Shown here: one piece after another, positions 24,259 to 31,502 of the stretch
Layout: every line of letters starts with the position of its first letter
How positions within the stretch are numbered: the first letter of the stretch is position 1
Source of the DNA: Bradyrhizobium sp. Arg816
Lineage (GTDB): Bacteria > Pseudomonadota > Alphaproteobacteria > Rhizobiales > Xanthobacteraceae
Assembly (NCBI RefSeq): GCF_029989365.1
Contig: NZ_JAPRAQ010000004.1
Coordinates: 248,001 to 312,000 of the forward strand
Direction: 5' to 3'
Length of the DNA stretch: 64,000 nucleotides
The notes under the pieces: generated by a model
What the model was told of the DNA's origin: nothing
What the model saw: only the letters and a program-made list of their open reading frames with translations
Databases searched by the model: none
Made by a program: the position numbers and the translations under genes

Positions 24259-26018
24259 CGCCAGCTCCTAGATCGTTGCAGCATTTCGAGCGTCTTCCGC
24301 GTTTCGTAGCCCCGCGCGGCTTGAACCTGCATGACATACTCATCGATCGACGGCGGTCGCATCGGCTGAAGCATAGCCGTCTCGCGCGGCAGTGGCTCAA
24401 GACCGGCGGCGACATCCGTATTGGCGGCGATGAGAGCAGCGGACGAAAACGGACCCTTGAGCAGCTGGCGAGCATGATCTTTCGTGACGTAGAAGACGAA
24501 CGCGCCGCTCTCGGCCTTCACCAGATAGGGGGTGCCTCCGACTTCGAGATGACTCGGCGCCGCCTGGTCCTGCGGCCAGACGACCCTGATCATATCGGCG
24601 ACGAGCGGCACCGTGGTCGCCGTCTCGCTGGCGCGTCGGTAAAATTCAAAGACGCCAAATCCCGGCATCATCTCCTGCTTGACCGCGGCTAGACTCGCCA
24701 TCGCGAGCGCCACAACAACATCGATCTTGTGCTTCTGCTTTTCCTTGGCGATCCGCCAGCCACGCGGCGTTTCGATTGCGATGGCCTGCGAGATCGAGGT
24801 GCGCATCGCCTCATCGGGATAGACTGCAAGGTTTTCGCCCTTGATCAGTTCATAGAGGTTGCTGGAGCTATCGGTGAGGTTGCCCGATGTCTGCGGGTAT
24901 TCCTGCATCGGCACGCCACGCTTGATCAGGCGCTGCGCTACCGATGCCATTTGCCAAGGGTCGTATCTGATCGCCTGCACATCGAAGCGGCTGCACAAAT
25001 TCACGATCTCCGCCTCGATTGTCTCCTCAAAATCTAGCGGTCGGTCAGGCGACGGCTGGAATACCTTATGAGACACTAGGCGGACACGATCACCGTCGCC
25101 GGTAACGGCGATAATAGCCGTGGAGTCTCTTTTCAGCGAGGCGTCGACGCCAATGAAAACCGGGAGACCGCAATCAGATTGCAGAGGACGGAGACCAGGA
25201 TCGACGCAACGGTCCCACATGGCGAGATCAACAAAGGCCGACTCCGACGCAACCCAGCGATTTTCGATGATCCTTGCGAAGGCGTTCGGCCGCATGCTGC
25301 TGCGCATTTGCGCCAACCAACGGTCATCCTGCCATGGCGCCACCGGCTTGTGGGTCCAGAACGTCAACCGACCTTCGCCTGCATATAGATCAGGACCGAT
25401 TAGCGGCTGAGCGGTGCCGGCTTTGTAGAGCTCCTCCAACAGCAAGGACTCGCCACTGTAACCGGCATACGTCGTGACGAGACGCCATGCGGCCCGCCGT
25501 GTCGGCGGTGGCACCAATTCATCCCAAAGCCGCCGAGAAGACTCGGTCGTGAAGCCCCAGAGCTCGTCGCCGACCGAGATCACCGGGTTGGCACCGGCCG
25601 CACCGGCCGCATCGCTTGCGATGGCCTTGATCGAGGCGCTGACGTCGGGAAAGAAGAGCTCGCTCTTGGTGATCTTGGCGCGGTCCTTGAGCCTGGGACT
25701 GGCCTTCACGATGGCCTCGATTGCCGAGAAGACTCTGCTCTGCGACTGCTCAAGATCGTTTGCGCAGCAGATCGCCTCGGCGTTCTTGCCGCCGTAAAGC
25801 AGCGTTGCGGTCAGGGTCAGGATGGCAGCGAAGGCGGTTTTGCCTGATTTCTTGGGCGCCGAGTATGTCAACTCCGGATAGATCGCCCGGCTGGTCTCAT
25901 CGAGGTTGAAGGCATGCTCGAGGAAGGAGATCTCGGCGGGCAACAGCTCGAAGGGTCGACCGGTCGCCGGATCGCGCAGCACCGAGGTGATGAAGGCGAT
26001 CACATCGGGACGACTCAT
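24255..26018 (-). CDS. terL: Phage terminase large subunit
   Basis: A 587-residue DNA-packaging ATPase/nuclease from ATG 26018. The ATPase half has the Walker-A-like SAPKKSGKT (residues 53-61), an adenine-contact CCANDLEQSQ segment and Walker B PVISVGDELWGF (about 143-154). The nuclease half starts with the RNase H-fold strand VFIGVDASLKRDSTAIIAV (first Asp about residue 301), followed by IRYDPWQM and a late KHKIDVVVALAMA with the third acidic residue. Length and order are normal for an HK97-type large terminase and no frameshift is visible, so packaging capacity may be intact. Both ends overlap neighbours by four bases. Confidence 0.9.
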   Translation of the reverse strand: MSRPDVIAFITSVLRDPATGRPFELLPAEISFLEHAFNLDETSRAIYPELTYSAPKKSGKTAFAAILTLTATLLYGGKNAEAICCANDLEQSQSRVFSAIEAIVKASPRLKDRAKITKSELFFPDVSASIKAIASDAAGAAGANPVISVGDELWGFTTESSRRLWDELVPPPTRRAAWRLVTTYAGYSGESLLLEELYKAGTAQPLIGPDLYAGEGRLTFWTHKPVAPWQDDRWLAQMRSSMRPNAFARIIENRWVASESAFVDLAMWDRCVDPGLRPLQSDCGLPVFIGVDASLKRDSTAIIAVTGDGDRVRLVSHKVFQPSPDRPLDFEETIEAEIVNLCSRFDVQAIRYDPWQMASVAQRLIKRGVPMQEYPQTSGNLTDSSSNLYELIKGENLAVYPDEAMRTSISQAIAIETPRGWRIAKEKQKHKIDVVVALAMASLAAVKQEMMPGFGVFEFYRRASETATTVPLVADMIRVVWPQDQAAPSHLEVGGTPYLVKAESGAFVFYVTKDHARQLLKGPFSSAALIAANTDVAAGLEPLPRETAMLQPMRPPSIDEYVMQVQAARGYETRKTLEMLQRSRSWR

Positions 26019-26182
26019 TGGGGCCGTCCCGCACGGTTGAAGCGACCGCTTGCGCAGCTAACGATCGCGCCGCTATGCTCGAGGGCGCGGAACACGTCGA
26101 GCCGTGAGATGCCTAGACGATCTGCGATCTCTTGCAGAGTGAGACCGGTTTGACGGAGGTCGAGCTCGCGGGACGAGTACAT
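26015..26182 (-). CDS. 55-residue HTH protein before the large terminase
   Basis: This short gene starts at ATG 26182, overlapping the upstream stop (TGATG), and stops at 26015-26017 inside the terminase start (ATGA). Its sequence contains a clear helix-turn-helix, TLQEIADRLGISRLDVFRAL (residues 15-34). It is followed by a short C-terminal tail. Placement directly upstream of terL and an HTH are both features of small terminase subunits, which recognise packaging sites, but 55 residues is shorter than usual. It may alternatively be a Cro-like regulator. Confidence 0.75.
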   Translation of the reverse strand: MYSSRELDLRQTGLTLQEIADRLGISRLDVFRALEHSGAIVSCASGRFNRAGRPQ

Positions 26183-26547
26183 CACTCGGCCTCCTGCGGC
26201 GTGGCACAGGTCTGCATCTCTTCCAGGAAGTCGTCGCCGCTCGGCTTCTGCGGTACCGCGGGTTGGGGCTTGAAGTTATTGGCACGCTGCGTGCGGGTGA
26301 TTTGGTCGCGGACTTCTGCGGCGGCCTTCAGCGCGCCGCGCCGCTCCAGAACGCGGGCCCAAATGACCAGCGAGGCGATCTGCTCGGCCGCGATCCTATC
26401 GGCCATCGTCGACGGCCTACCGAGGCCATCGAGCAAGCCGCGCATGATCTCGATCTTGTCGGCGGCGTCTTGCCGGCGCAGTTCCTGGTAACGCCTCCAG
26501 CCGCGAGACTTCGGGACGGGCGTGGCTATGGTGGCTTCGTTCGTCAT
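26182..26547 (-). CDS. First gene of the packaging operon, unknown function
   Basis: A 121-residue helical protein from ATG 26547 (RRYQELRRQDAADKIEIMRGLLDGL, then AEQIASLVIWARVLERRGALKAAAEVRDQI). No Shine-Dalgarno precedes the ATG, and a -10-like TATTTT ends only 8 bases upstream, so the mRNA may be leaderless. Its stop and the start of the HTH gene share one base. Together with the HTH gene it could form a two-part small terminase, which is inference. Confidence 0.65.
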   Translation of the reverse strand: MTNEATIATPVPKSRGWRRYQELRRQDAADKIEIMRGLLDGLGRPSTMADRIAAEQIASLVIWARVLERRGALKAAAEVRDQITRTQRANNFKPQPAVPQKPSGDDFLEEMQTCATPQEAE

Positions 26548-26582
26548 ACGTTCTAAAATATGCCGAACGATAGGAATGTCAA
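26548..26582 (-). promoter_or_regulatory. Candidate promoter of the packaging/structural operon
   Basis: On the minus strand TTGACA (complement of 26577-26582) and TATTTT (complement of 26555-26560) are separated by 16 bases, close to a sigma-70 consensus. The predicted transcription start (about 26548) is directly next to the ATG at 26547. Confidence 0.6.
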
Positions 26583-26596
26583 TAAGTCATTGATTT

Positions 26597-26613
26597 TGCA
26601 CGTAATTCGTGCA
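26597..26613. promoter_or_regulatory. Island operator copy 3
   Basis: TGCAC-GTAATTC-GTGCA, the same 5-7-5 geometry as at 18181-18197 and 18974-18990. It lies 14 bases upstream of the -35 hexamer of the packaging-operon promoter. Confidence 0.6.
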
Positions 26614-26639
26614 TCTTCGGAGGAAGGTTCCGTTTATCA

Positions 26640-26810
26640 GGTGTGGCCGAAGGCGGCCTCCACGCGGCCCTGGAGAGGGGCCTTCCGTCCGGCCGCTGTC
26701 GAAGGCCGGCCGAGGCGCGCCAACGCACGGGCGCGCGCCAGAGGGCGCGCTAGCAGGTCCCAGTAGAGGCGCACCAACGCACGGGCGTGGCGCGCTGGCG
26801 GGTGGATTAT
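26640..26810. repeat. GC-rich non-coding stretch with imperfect direct repeats
   Basis: In the 471-bp gap between the first packaging gene (26547) and the end of the DUF2934-like gene (26834), this part holds no credible gene. A block AGGCGCGCCAACGCACGGGCG around 26712 recurs as AGGCGCACCAACGCACGGGC around 26767, and several GGCC/GCGCGC palindromes surround them. Purpose unknown. Confidence 0.45.
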
Positions 26811-26833
26811 GGGTTTCGAGTATCTAGCTTTGG

Positions 26834-27076
26834 CTATCGCGCATCGATCTCTCGCTCTGCCGCCAGCCAAAAATCTAGGTCGCGCCCCGTCATAGGCCGG
26901 CCGCCTTGCTCCCAGAGCTCGTAAGCGCGGTCACTGATCTGTCTATGCCGCAAGCGGTTAAATAGTCCCCTCCTAATTTCTTTCACAAGCTCCAATGGAG
27001 TTGCGGTGATCTCACCGCGGATGTAGCCAGCTGCCCGGCTAGGCAAGATCTGATCTGCTTTTGAAAGTTTTTCCAT
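26834..27076 (-). CDS. DUF2934-type small protein
   Basis: From ATG 27076 the protein has 80 residues; the open frame extends much farther upstream but with no family-like sequence. The C-terminal segment ISDRAYELWEQGGRPMTGRD followed by a D-F-W-L-A-A-E-R-E helix matches the DUF2934 pattern (R-A-Y-x-L-W-E-x-x-G, then D-x-x-x-W-L-x-A-E). Function unknown; these proteins are abundant in rhizobia. The ribosome site is weak, so the exact start is uncertain. Confidence 0.6.
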   Translation of the reverse strand: MEKLSKADQILPSRAAGYIRGEITATPLELVKEIRRGLFNRLRHRQISDRAYELWEQGGRPMTGRDLDFWLAAEREIDAR

Positions 27077-27198
27077 CGCAGTTGGGTCCGTCCAAACTAT
27101 CCAGGAAATTATGCCTGTCGTCGTCCGATCATCGCAATAGATTTTGCGAGTTTTCCTACACCGGTTGGGGACCAACCTATCGGCTGGGGCCCCAACAG

Positions 27199-27714
27199 TT
27201 ATAAGCCGCGGACGTGTCGTAGTTCCCAGAAGCATTCGCGCGCGATCGAATGGATGCGACGGACGTCCTCGTAGCCGAATGAAACTGGCTTGCGGAACAG
27301 CGATAGGTTCGGCAGGCGCGCATAGGCATGCTCCCATAGGTCCGCCTCATCGCGGTCGCCGTGCTCATCCTTGTTCGGTGCTGGATATCTGCCGGCCCAC
27401 ATCAGGTTCACGCGGGCGCGCACCAGCCGGCCGTAATCATCAGACGCGAGCTGCGGCAGCTTCGCACTGGCCCAGAGCTGAGGAACGTTGTGATTGGCGG
27501 GCACTCTGGTGATGTCCCCGAGATCCTCTCCGACCTCGAGACGTTGCGCGATCACCGCCTTGACGATCAGCTCTAGGGCGAGCGACGCCTCTCGCGCGAA
27601 GCCTTCGTACGTACCGGGCGTGGGCGTCTCGCTCAGCACGCGAGCACAGTACAGCGCGTTAGATGCGCGCGCCTCGAAATGAAGCGGAGCCCGGCGCCGG
27701 CTTTCATAGCTCAC
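27199..27714 (-). CDS. HEPN-like protein, cargo gene
   Basis: A 171-residue protein from ATG 27714, overlapping the upstream stop (ATGA). The central helices (YEGFAREASLALELIVKAVIAQRLE, then NHNVPQLWASAKLPQLASDDYGRLVRARVNLMWAG) resemble HEPN-type helical bundles. The segment RVPANH fits the R-x4-6-H motif of HEPN ribonucleases, but its position relative to the bundle is not certain. HEPN proteins often act as RNases in toxin-antitoxin or phage-defence systems. Its partner here would be the membrane protein encoded just upstream. Function by inference only. Confidence 0.5.
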   Translation of the reverse strand: MSYESRRRAPLHFEARASNALYCARVLSETPTPGTYEGFAREASLALELIVKAVIAQRLEVGEDLGDITRVPANHNVPQLWASAKLPQLASDDYGRLVRARVNLMWAGRYPAPNKDEHGDRDEADLWEHAYARLPNLSLFRKPVSFGYEDVRRIHSIARECFWELRHVRGL

Positions 27715-28202
27715 CGCGAGGGCTCCAGCGCGCGTCGCAATCCGGGATGCATCCAGTAATGTTCACCGAGCTTGGGAAGGTCGTCGTAATTGATCCGGTC
27801 CCAATGGATCTGATTGGCGTCAGCCTTCATGAACGAGATCCGCAGCATTTCCTGCGTCGATTCATTGCCGCGGATGTCGCGAAATGGTCCGCTCTCCCGG
27901 AAAACGATTGAATCGACTTGCGGGAATTTGGCGAATACCGCCGGGACCAACCGCGCGGTATTGATGTTGAAGCCGCTGACGGCAGTACCGGCCGTCAGAA
28001 CGGAATCGACCGTGCGGTTGATCACCAGCACCCCCTTGTCGAGGGTCACCTGCAGCCTGCCGCTATCCACGAGAGCCGCCGCGAGTTGCTCAGGCGTGGT
28101 AGCCTTGTCGATCTTCTCGCGACGCTCACTGTCTCCAATGAACCCTGAGAGCGTGGCCACTCCGACCAAAGCCGCGAACAAGATCAAGAGCACCTTTTTC
28201 AT
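27711..28202 (-). CDS. Membrane-anchored or secreted island protein paired with the HEPN-like gene
   Basis: A 163-residue protein; ATG 28202 (MKKVLLILFAALVGVATLSG) gives a clean N-terminal hydrophobic anchor or signal. The rest is a mixed alpha/beta domain (TTPEQLAAALVDSGRLQVTLDKGVLVINRTVDSVL ... FPQVDSIVFRESGPFRDIRGN). No lipobox Cys is present. It overlaps the downstream HEPN-like gene by four bases, so the two are made together. The gene pair is flanked by a serine recombinase, as often seen for mobile cargo. Confidence 0.65.
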   Translation of the reverse strand: MKKVLLILFAALVGVATLSGFIGDSERREKIDKATTPEQLAAALVDSGRLQVTLDKGVLVINRTVDSVLTAGTAVSGFNINTARLVPAVFAKFPQVDSIVFRESGPFRDIRGNESTQEMLRISFMKADANQIHWDRINYDDLPKLGEHYWMHPGLRRALEPSR

Positions 28203-28236
28203 TGCGATTCCCAACCCCGACTACTCGCGCCAGAGC

Positions 28237-28926
28237 TTAGATGCGCTCAAGCACTCGTGCAACTTGCACGGCGGACCAGGCGCCGTTGCCGCGGGCCGTG
28301 GGAATGCCCAGGCTATTGAGCCCATCTGCAATGGCCCGCAGGCTCGTTGCACCGGCCGCCTGAAGCTGGCGGATTGTCGGGCCGATATCTGCAGCCCTCG
28401 CTGCGGAGCGCGCATGCAGCGCCTTCCTGGAAGCTTCCTGCATCTTTCGGCCTGGTGTAACGCCGCGGTTGCCGCCGAGCTTCTTGCCGCGCTTCTTTGC
28501 GGCGGCCAGCGCGGCTTTCGTTCTGGCGGAGATCATGCCGGCCTCCAGCTCAGCCACTGCCACCATCTGCTGGAGGAGAAATCGGCCCGTGGCCCCCTCG
28601 ATCGCCGGCAGATCAGCAAATCGGACGTCGACGCCTGCCTCGAGTAGGCGCGACAGGAAGGCGACCGATCGCGTCAGGCGATCGACCTTGGAGACCACCA
28701 AGGAGGCCCGGTGCAGCCGCGCCGCTGCCAGCGCCTGCTCGAGCGCGGGCCGATCGGACCGTTTGCCGGACTCGACCTCCGTGTGTTCGTCGATGATTTG
28801 CCAGTCGCCCCCGTTGAGATAGGCCTTCACGGCTTCGCGTTGCGCATCCAGGCCAAGGCCGCTCTTGCCTTGGCGGCCAGTTGAGACTCGATAGTAAGCG
28901 ACGAACTTCCCGTTGTTTTGAGCCAT
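28237..28926 (-). CDS. Serine recombinase (resolvase/invertase family)
   Basis: A 229-residue protein from ATG 28926. The catalytic domain starts VAYYRVSTGRQGKSGLGLDAQ with the nucleophile Ser15 in Y-R-V-S-T. The usual Arg-containing SKVDRLTRSVAFLSRLLEAG helix and GRFLLQQMVAVAELEAGMIS follow. A C-terminal recombinase-type domain with an HTH-like TSLRAIADGLNSLGIPTARG is present, length typical of small resolvases. It is a second recombinase type in the island beside the tyrosine integrase, so it may catalyse cargo inversion/resolution or mark a nested insertion. Confidence 0.9.
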   Translation of the reverse strand: MAQNNGKFVAYYRVSTGRQGKSGLGLDAQREAVKAYLNGGDWQIIDEHTEVESGKRSDRPALEQALAAARLHRASLVVSKVDRLTRSVAFLSRLLEAGVDVRFADLPAIEGATGRFLLQQMVAVAELEAGMISARTKAALAAAKKRGKKLGGNRGVTPGRKMQEASRKALHARSAARAADIGPTIRQLQAAGATSLRAIADGLNSLGIPTARGNGAWSAVQVARVLERI

Positions 28927-29211
28927 GGTTCGCCTCGTTACAAACACGTCAACGCTCGTTGAGGTATTCGTAACAGCATCACCGCGGCAGTCAAGAAGCT
29001 TCTACGCGCGGTCTCAATGGCCGCGCGCCGGTTAAAACGGCGCGATTCGCGGGTGACGGCGGGGCGCTTAAAGATAGGCGTTCCGATCTAGGAACGGCAC
29101 CGGCCCGGCGGACGTTTAGATGGAGAGCGCGGACTTCAACCGCGCCCAGCGCGCCGCCGCCTAAACCGCTTTGCCCCGAGCGGCAGCGGCGGCGCCTCAC
29201 GGGGTCAAACC

Positions 29212-29313
29212 ATGCGGCTTCATCTTCATCACATCGACTGGATCTCGGTCACCGCCGGCAGCCTGCTGGTGGTCGGCTTCGTGGCCGCCATTGCGGTCAT
29301 GCTGGTCCGCTAG
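29212..29313 (+). CDS. Putative 33-residue single-span membrane peptide
   Basis: ATG 29212 to TAG 29313. After a His-rich start (MRLHLHHIDWISV) there is one predicted transmembrane helix, AGSLLVVGFVAAIAVMLVR. A weak GGGG lies seven bases upstream. It lies between the serine recombinase and another small membrane gene on the opposite strand. It is short, so chance cannot be excluded. Confidence 0.4.
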   Translation: MRLHLHHIDWISVTAGSLLVVGFVAAIAVMLVR

Positions 29314-29362
29314 GAAAAAAATCCGGGGCGCGGATGTGTGTGCGGGCACGGGTTGTCGCCAC

Positions 29363-29536
29363 TTATCCGAACATCCAGGCAATGAAGAGCGCGACAGTGT
29401 GCCAGACCGACCATGCGATTGAGGCAAACACCAAGGCGGCGACACCCGCCATCGCAGTGAACGCTAGGCGAAAAATTAGGTGGGAGAGTTCGTGACGCTC
29501 ATCCGGCGCATCACTTTCATCCACTATCCTATTCAT
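29363..29536 (-). CDS. 57-residue membrane protein
   Basis: ATG 29536 to TAA 29363. The N-terminal 20 residues are charged (MNRIVDESDAPDERHELSHL), followed by hydrophobic segments LAFTAMAGVAALVFASIAW and VWHTVALFIAWMFG, giving one or two membrane spans. Charge distribution and composition look like a real small membrane protein. It is a candidate holin-like or stress membrane protein, but no family is recognised. Confidence 0.55.
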   Translation of the reverse strand: MNRIVDESDAPDERHELSHLIFRLAFTAMAGVAALVFASIAWSVWHTVALFIAWMFG

Positions 29537-29708
29537 TTGGTTGCCCTGTGGTCGCGCCTGCGGTTGAGGTCGACCTTCATCCTGCAGTTACTATTCTGTC
29601 CGGTGTGTGCCGGGGCAAGTCCCTCAAAAGTGTGCCCGATGTAACTCTTCCGAGGTAGATTTGAAGGGGCGTCTGAACCGTCCGCTCCTTCCCCTAAACC
29701 GGGCGTGA

Positions 29709-29740
29709 GGGCCGCTGTACAAAGCAGTGGCCCTTTTATT
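29709..29740 (+). terminator. Intrinsic-terminator-like hairpin
   Basis: A 9-bp stem GGGCCGCTG/CAGTGGCCC (one G-T pair) with a 7-base loop, followed on the plus strand by TTTTATT. It stands in the gap 29537-30260, which otherwise contains only a gene fragment; a plus-strand transcript ending here would have to start in this gap or at the 29212 gene. Confidence 0.6.
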
Positions 29741-29774
29741 CTTGTGCCGCGCAGCACGGCACTTGTGGCGGCTC

Positions 29775-29921
29775 CTATCGAGCGAGAAGGTCCTCTCCAG
29801 GTCCGAGCAGCTTCACATACGTGCCGCTTTCGTGTTTCGATAACCAGCCGCAATTGACGGCGTATTTGAGCCCGCGGCCGAACTCGCTGCCGCTGCCCTT
29901 CAGCTCGAAGTTGCTATGAAC
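29775..29921 (-). pseudogene. C-terminal fragment of a small rhizobial-type protein
   Basis: The minus-strand frame ending at 29775 has a plausible protein-like C-terminus (FGRGLKYAVNCGWLSKHESG, TYVKLLGPGEDLLAR), reminiscent of small winged-helix-like rhizobial proteins. The sequence upstream of about 29921 becomes low-quality, with no start codon near the boundary, so I read it as a 5'-truncated remnant. I see nothing convincing in the rest of 29922-30260. Confidence 0.3.
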
Positions 29922-30260
29922 GGAAGACCGGCTCAGTCGGAGAGCGGGCTGAACGAAGAGGCCCCAGCTCGCGGGGGTGAGGGGAAGGAGCTGGGGCCGT
30001 TCAGTCGGGCTGCCCTTGGGGCGAAGGGCACCGGGAAAACTAAGCAAAGGGGCAATTGTTCCTCCGCTAAAATGGGTCGAAATAAGAAAACAAAGGTTAA
30101 TGACAGAGCCCGCGGTGTTGGGAAAACTCGGCAGCAAGCAGCCGCATATAGTTGCCGCTTTCGGGCGGGTTCGGCAGGCTTCCCGTTTGACAAAAGTCAT
30201 TGCCAACGAGCGAGCGGTGAGTAAAAAATCGCCTATCGAAACGGGGCCGACGAGTCGACA

Positions 30261-30440
30261 ATGGCGGAATATCGCCTCTACCGGGTGGACAAAGAAGGCC
30301 ATATCCTAGAAGCGGCCGTGATCGTCAGTTGCGAAGATGACGACGCGGCCATCGCCGAAGCCAGGCAGTATGTGGATGGCGTCGCGATTGAAGTCTGGGA
30401 CCGCGATCGCCGTGTAGCCGTCTTGCCATCTACGGAATAA
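30261..30440 (+). CDS. 59-residue small protein of unknown function
   Basis: ATG 30261 to TAA 30440, encoding MAEYRLYRVDKEGHILEAAV followed by an acidic helix (CEDDDAAIAEARQYVDG) and a VAIEVWDRDRRVAVL strand. The compact beta-alpha-beta layout and codon use look real. Similar short proteins are common in rhizobia, without known function. It is one of the few plus-strand genes of the island. Confidence 0.65.
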   Translation: MAEYRLYRVDKEGHILEAAVIVSCEDDDAAIAEARQYVDGVAIEVWDRDRRVAVLPSTE

Positions 30441-30482
30441 GGCCGCCTAAGTCGCAAGATGAATTAGGGCCGCCAGGCGCTT

Positions 30483-30533
30483 GGGACATATGGGACATCC
30501 ACGGGACATGTCCCAGCTTGTCCCAATTGTCCC
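30483..30533. repeat. Six GGGACA hexamers arranged as a dyad
   Basis: GGGACA occurs at 30483, 30492 and 30503 on the plus strand and, inverted as TGTCCC, at 30509, 30519 and 30528. The innermost pair forms the 12-bp palindrome GGGACATGTCCC (30503-30514) and the outer pairs are symmetric about it to within one base. It lies between two convergent genes (stops at 30440 and 30675). The 30541-30674 stretch next to it holds no gene I can support. Confidence 0.7.
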
Positions 30534-30674
30534 AGTAAGGACCCGGTGGTGACACGCGGAACGGCAGAGCCCGCCGCAGGCGCGGGCCGCGTAACGAGTC
30601 CGACTGCATGAGGTCGGACGGTACCGGCCGCGAATGCAGGTCTCACCATCCACGCCGCCCGCGGAGCGCGTCCA

Positions 30675-31502
30675 TCAAACAGTCGGGCCTTCGAGAGACT
30701 GGCGTGCCCGCGCGGACGCTTGAGGCGCCGCGCTCATGGGCCTGCCGGCGTGCCAATGTCGGATGACACGGCTGTTGCTCATGACGCTGATGGCAACGAT
30801 GCCGAACCGCGCCAGATCGATACCCGTGAGATCGATCGCGCTGGCGCGGATCATCGCGCACGGTAGCCGTGAGACAGGTGCATCGACGTTGCATCCCTCC
30901 ATAGCACGATAGTGCGTCGACGGACTTGTCTCATTCGGAATCTCGCTAGCCTTGAGTTTCCGGTAATAGGTCGGGCGGCTCATGTTCAGCGCTAACCATG
31001 GCTCGGTACGGCTCTTGGACTGAGCCTCGTACTCCTCGCGGGACTTGGCGCCCTTCGCGCGCCTGTCCTTCTCAGCCCATTCGCGTTGCCGCTTACGGGT
31101 CTCCTCGGCACCATGGTCGTGGGCCGTGATTGTGGTGATGCCACGTCGCTCCACCTCATCGGCGGTGAGGCGGAGCGTCTTGCCCAGCTTTGCCGCGGAG
31201 ATAGGAGGATGCTCCAGAGACTCCAGCGCCGACGCTATGAGGTCGTCGAGCTCTTCCACGGTGAGCCACGGAGCGTGCAGCCGCGCGTTGGCCCGCGCGG
31301 CGGCCACCCCGTTGGGGACTAACCTGATCATGTGGTTGACCAACTGCACGGCATAATCGCGACCGGCATCGTCATCGGGAAAACATCCCGCGCAGCGCTC
31401 CTCGAAGATGGCGGCGAGATCCTTGCGGCGTCGGATCCAGCGCCAATGCATGCGCGGCATCGGCTGACGCTCGCGATCCGGCCTCAGTAGGTAGTCTTTC
31501 AT
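30675..31502 (-). CDS. Island protein with possible HTH segments
   Basis: A 275-residue protein from ATG 31502, overlapping the upstream stop (ATGA). It has a basic N-terminus (MHWRWIRRRKDLAAIFEERC), a helical middle with ISAAKLGKTLRLTADEVERRG (about 101-121), and a charged linker (about 133-165). A segment PWLALNMSRPTYYRKLKASE (about 168-187) looks like a recognition-helix motif. It is a candidate DNA-binding regulator or replication-type protein of the island; no family is certain. The operon starts at 32191 or 32142. Confidence 0.6.
   Translation of the reverse strand: MKDYLLRPDRERQPMPRMHWRWIRRRKDLAAIFEERCAGCFPDDDAGRDYAVQLVNHMIRLVPNGVAAARANARLHAPWLTVEELDDLIASALESLEHPPISAAKLGKTLRLTADEVERRGITTITAHDHGAEETRKRQREWAEKDRRAKGAKSREEYEAQSKSRTEPWLALNMSRPTYYRKLKASEIPNETSPSTHYRAMEGCNVDAPVSRLPCAMIRASAIDLTGIDLARFGIVAISVMSNSRVIRHWHAGRPMSAAPQASARARQSLEGPTV

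Noticed and set aside
28254..28270. CGTGCAA-C-TTGCACG palindrome near the end of the serine recombinase gene
   Set aside because: It resembles the island operator half-sites, but the order is reversed (GTGCA...TGCAC) with a 3-base spacer and it lies in coding sequence; it does not match the 5-7-5 geometry.
30464..30653. Open frames across the GGGACA array on the minus strand
   Set aside because: They read the repeat as low-complexity peptide, have no ribosome site and end in the intergenic gap; the symmetric DNA arrangement explains the pattern better.
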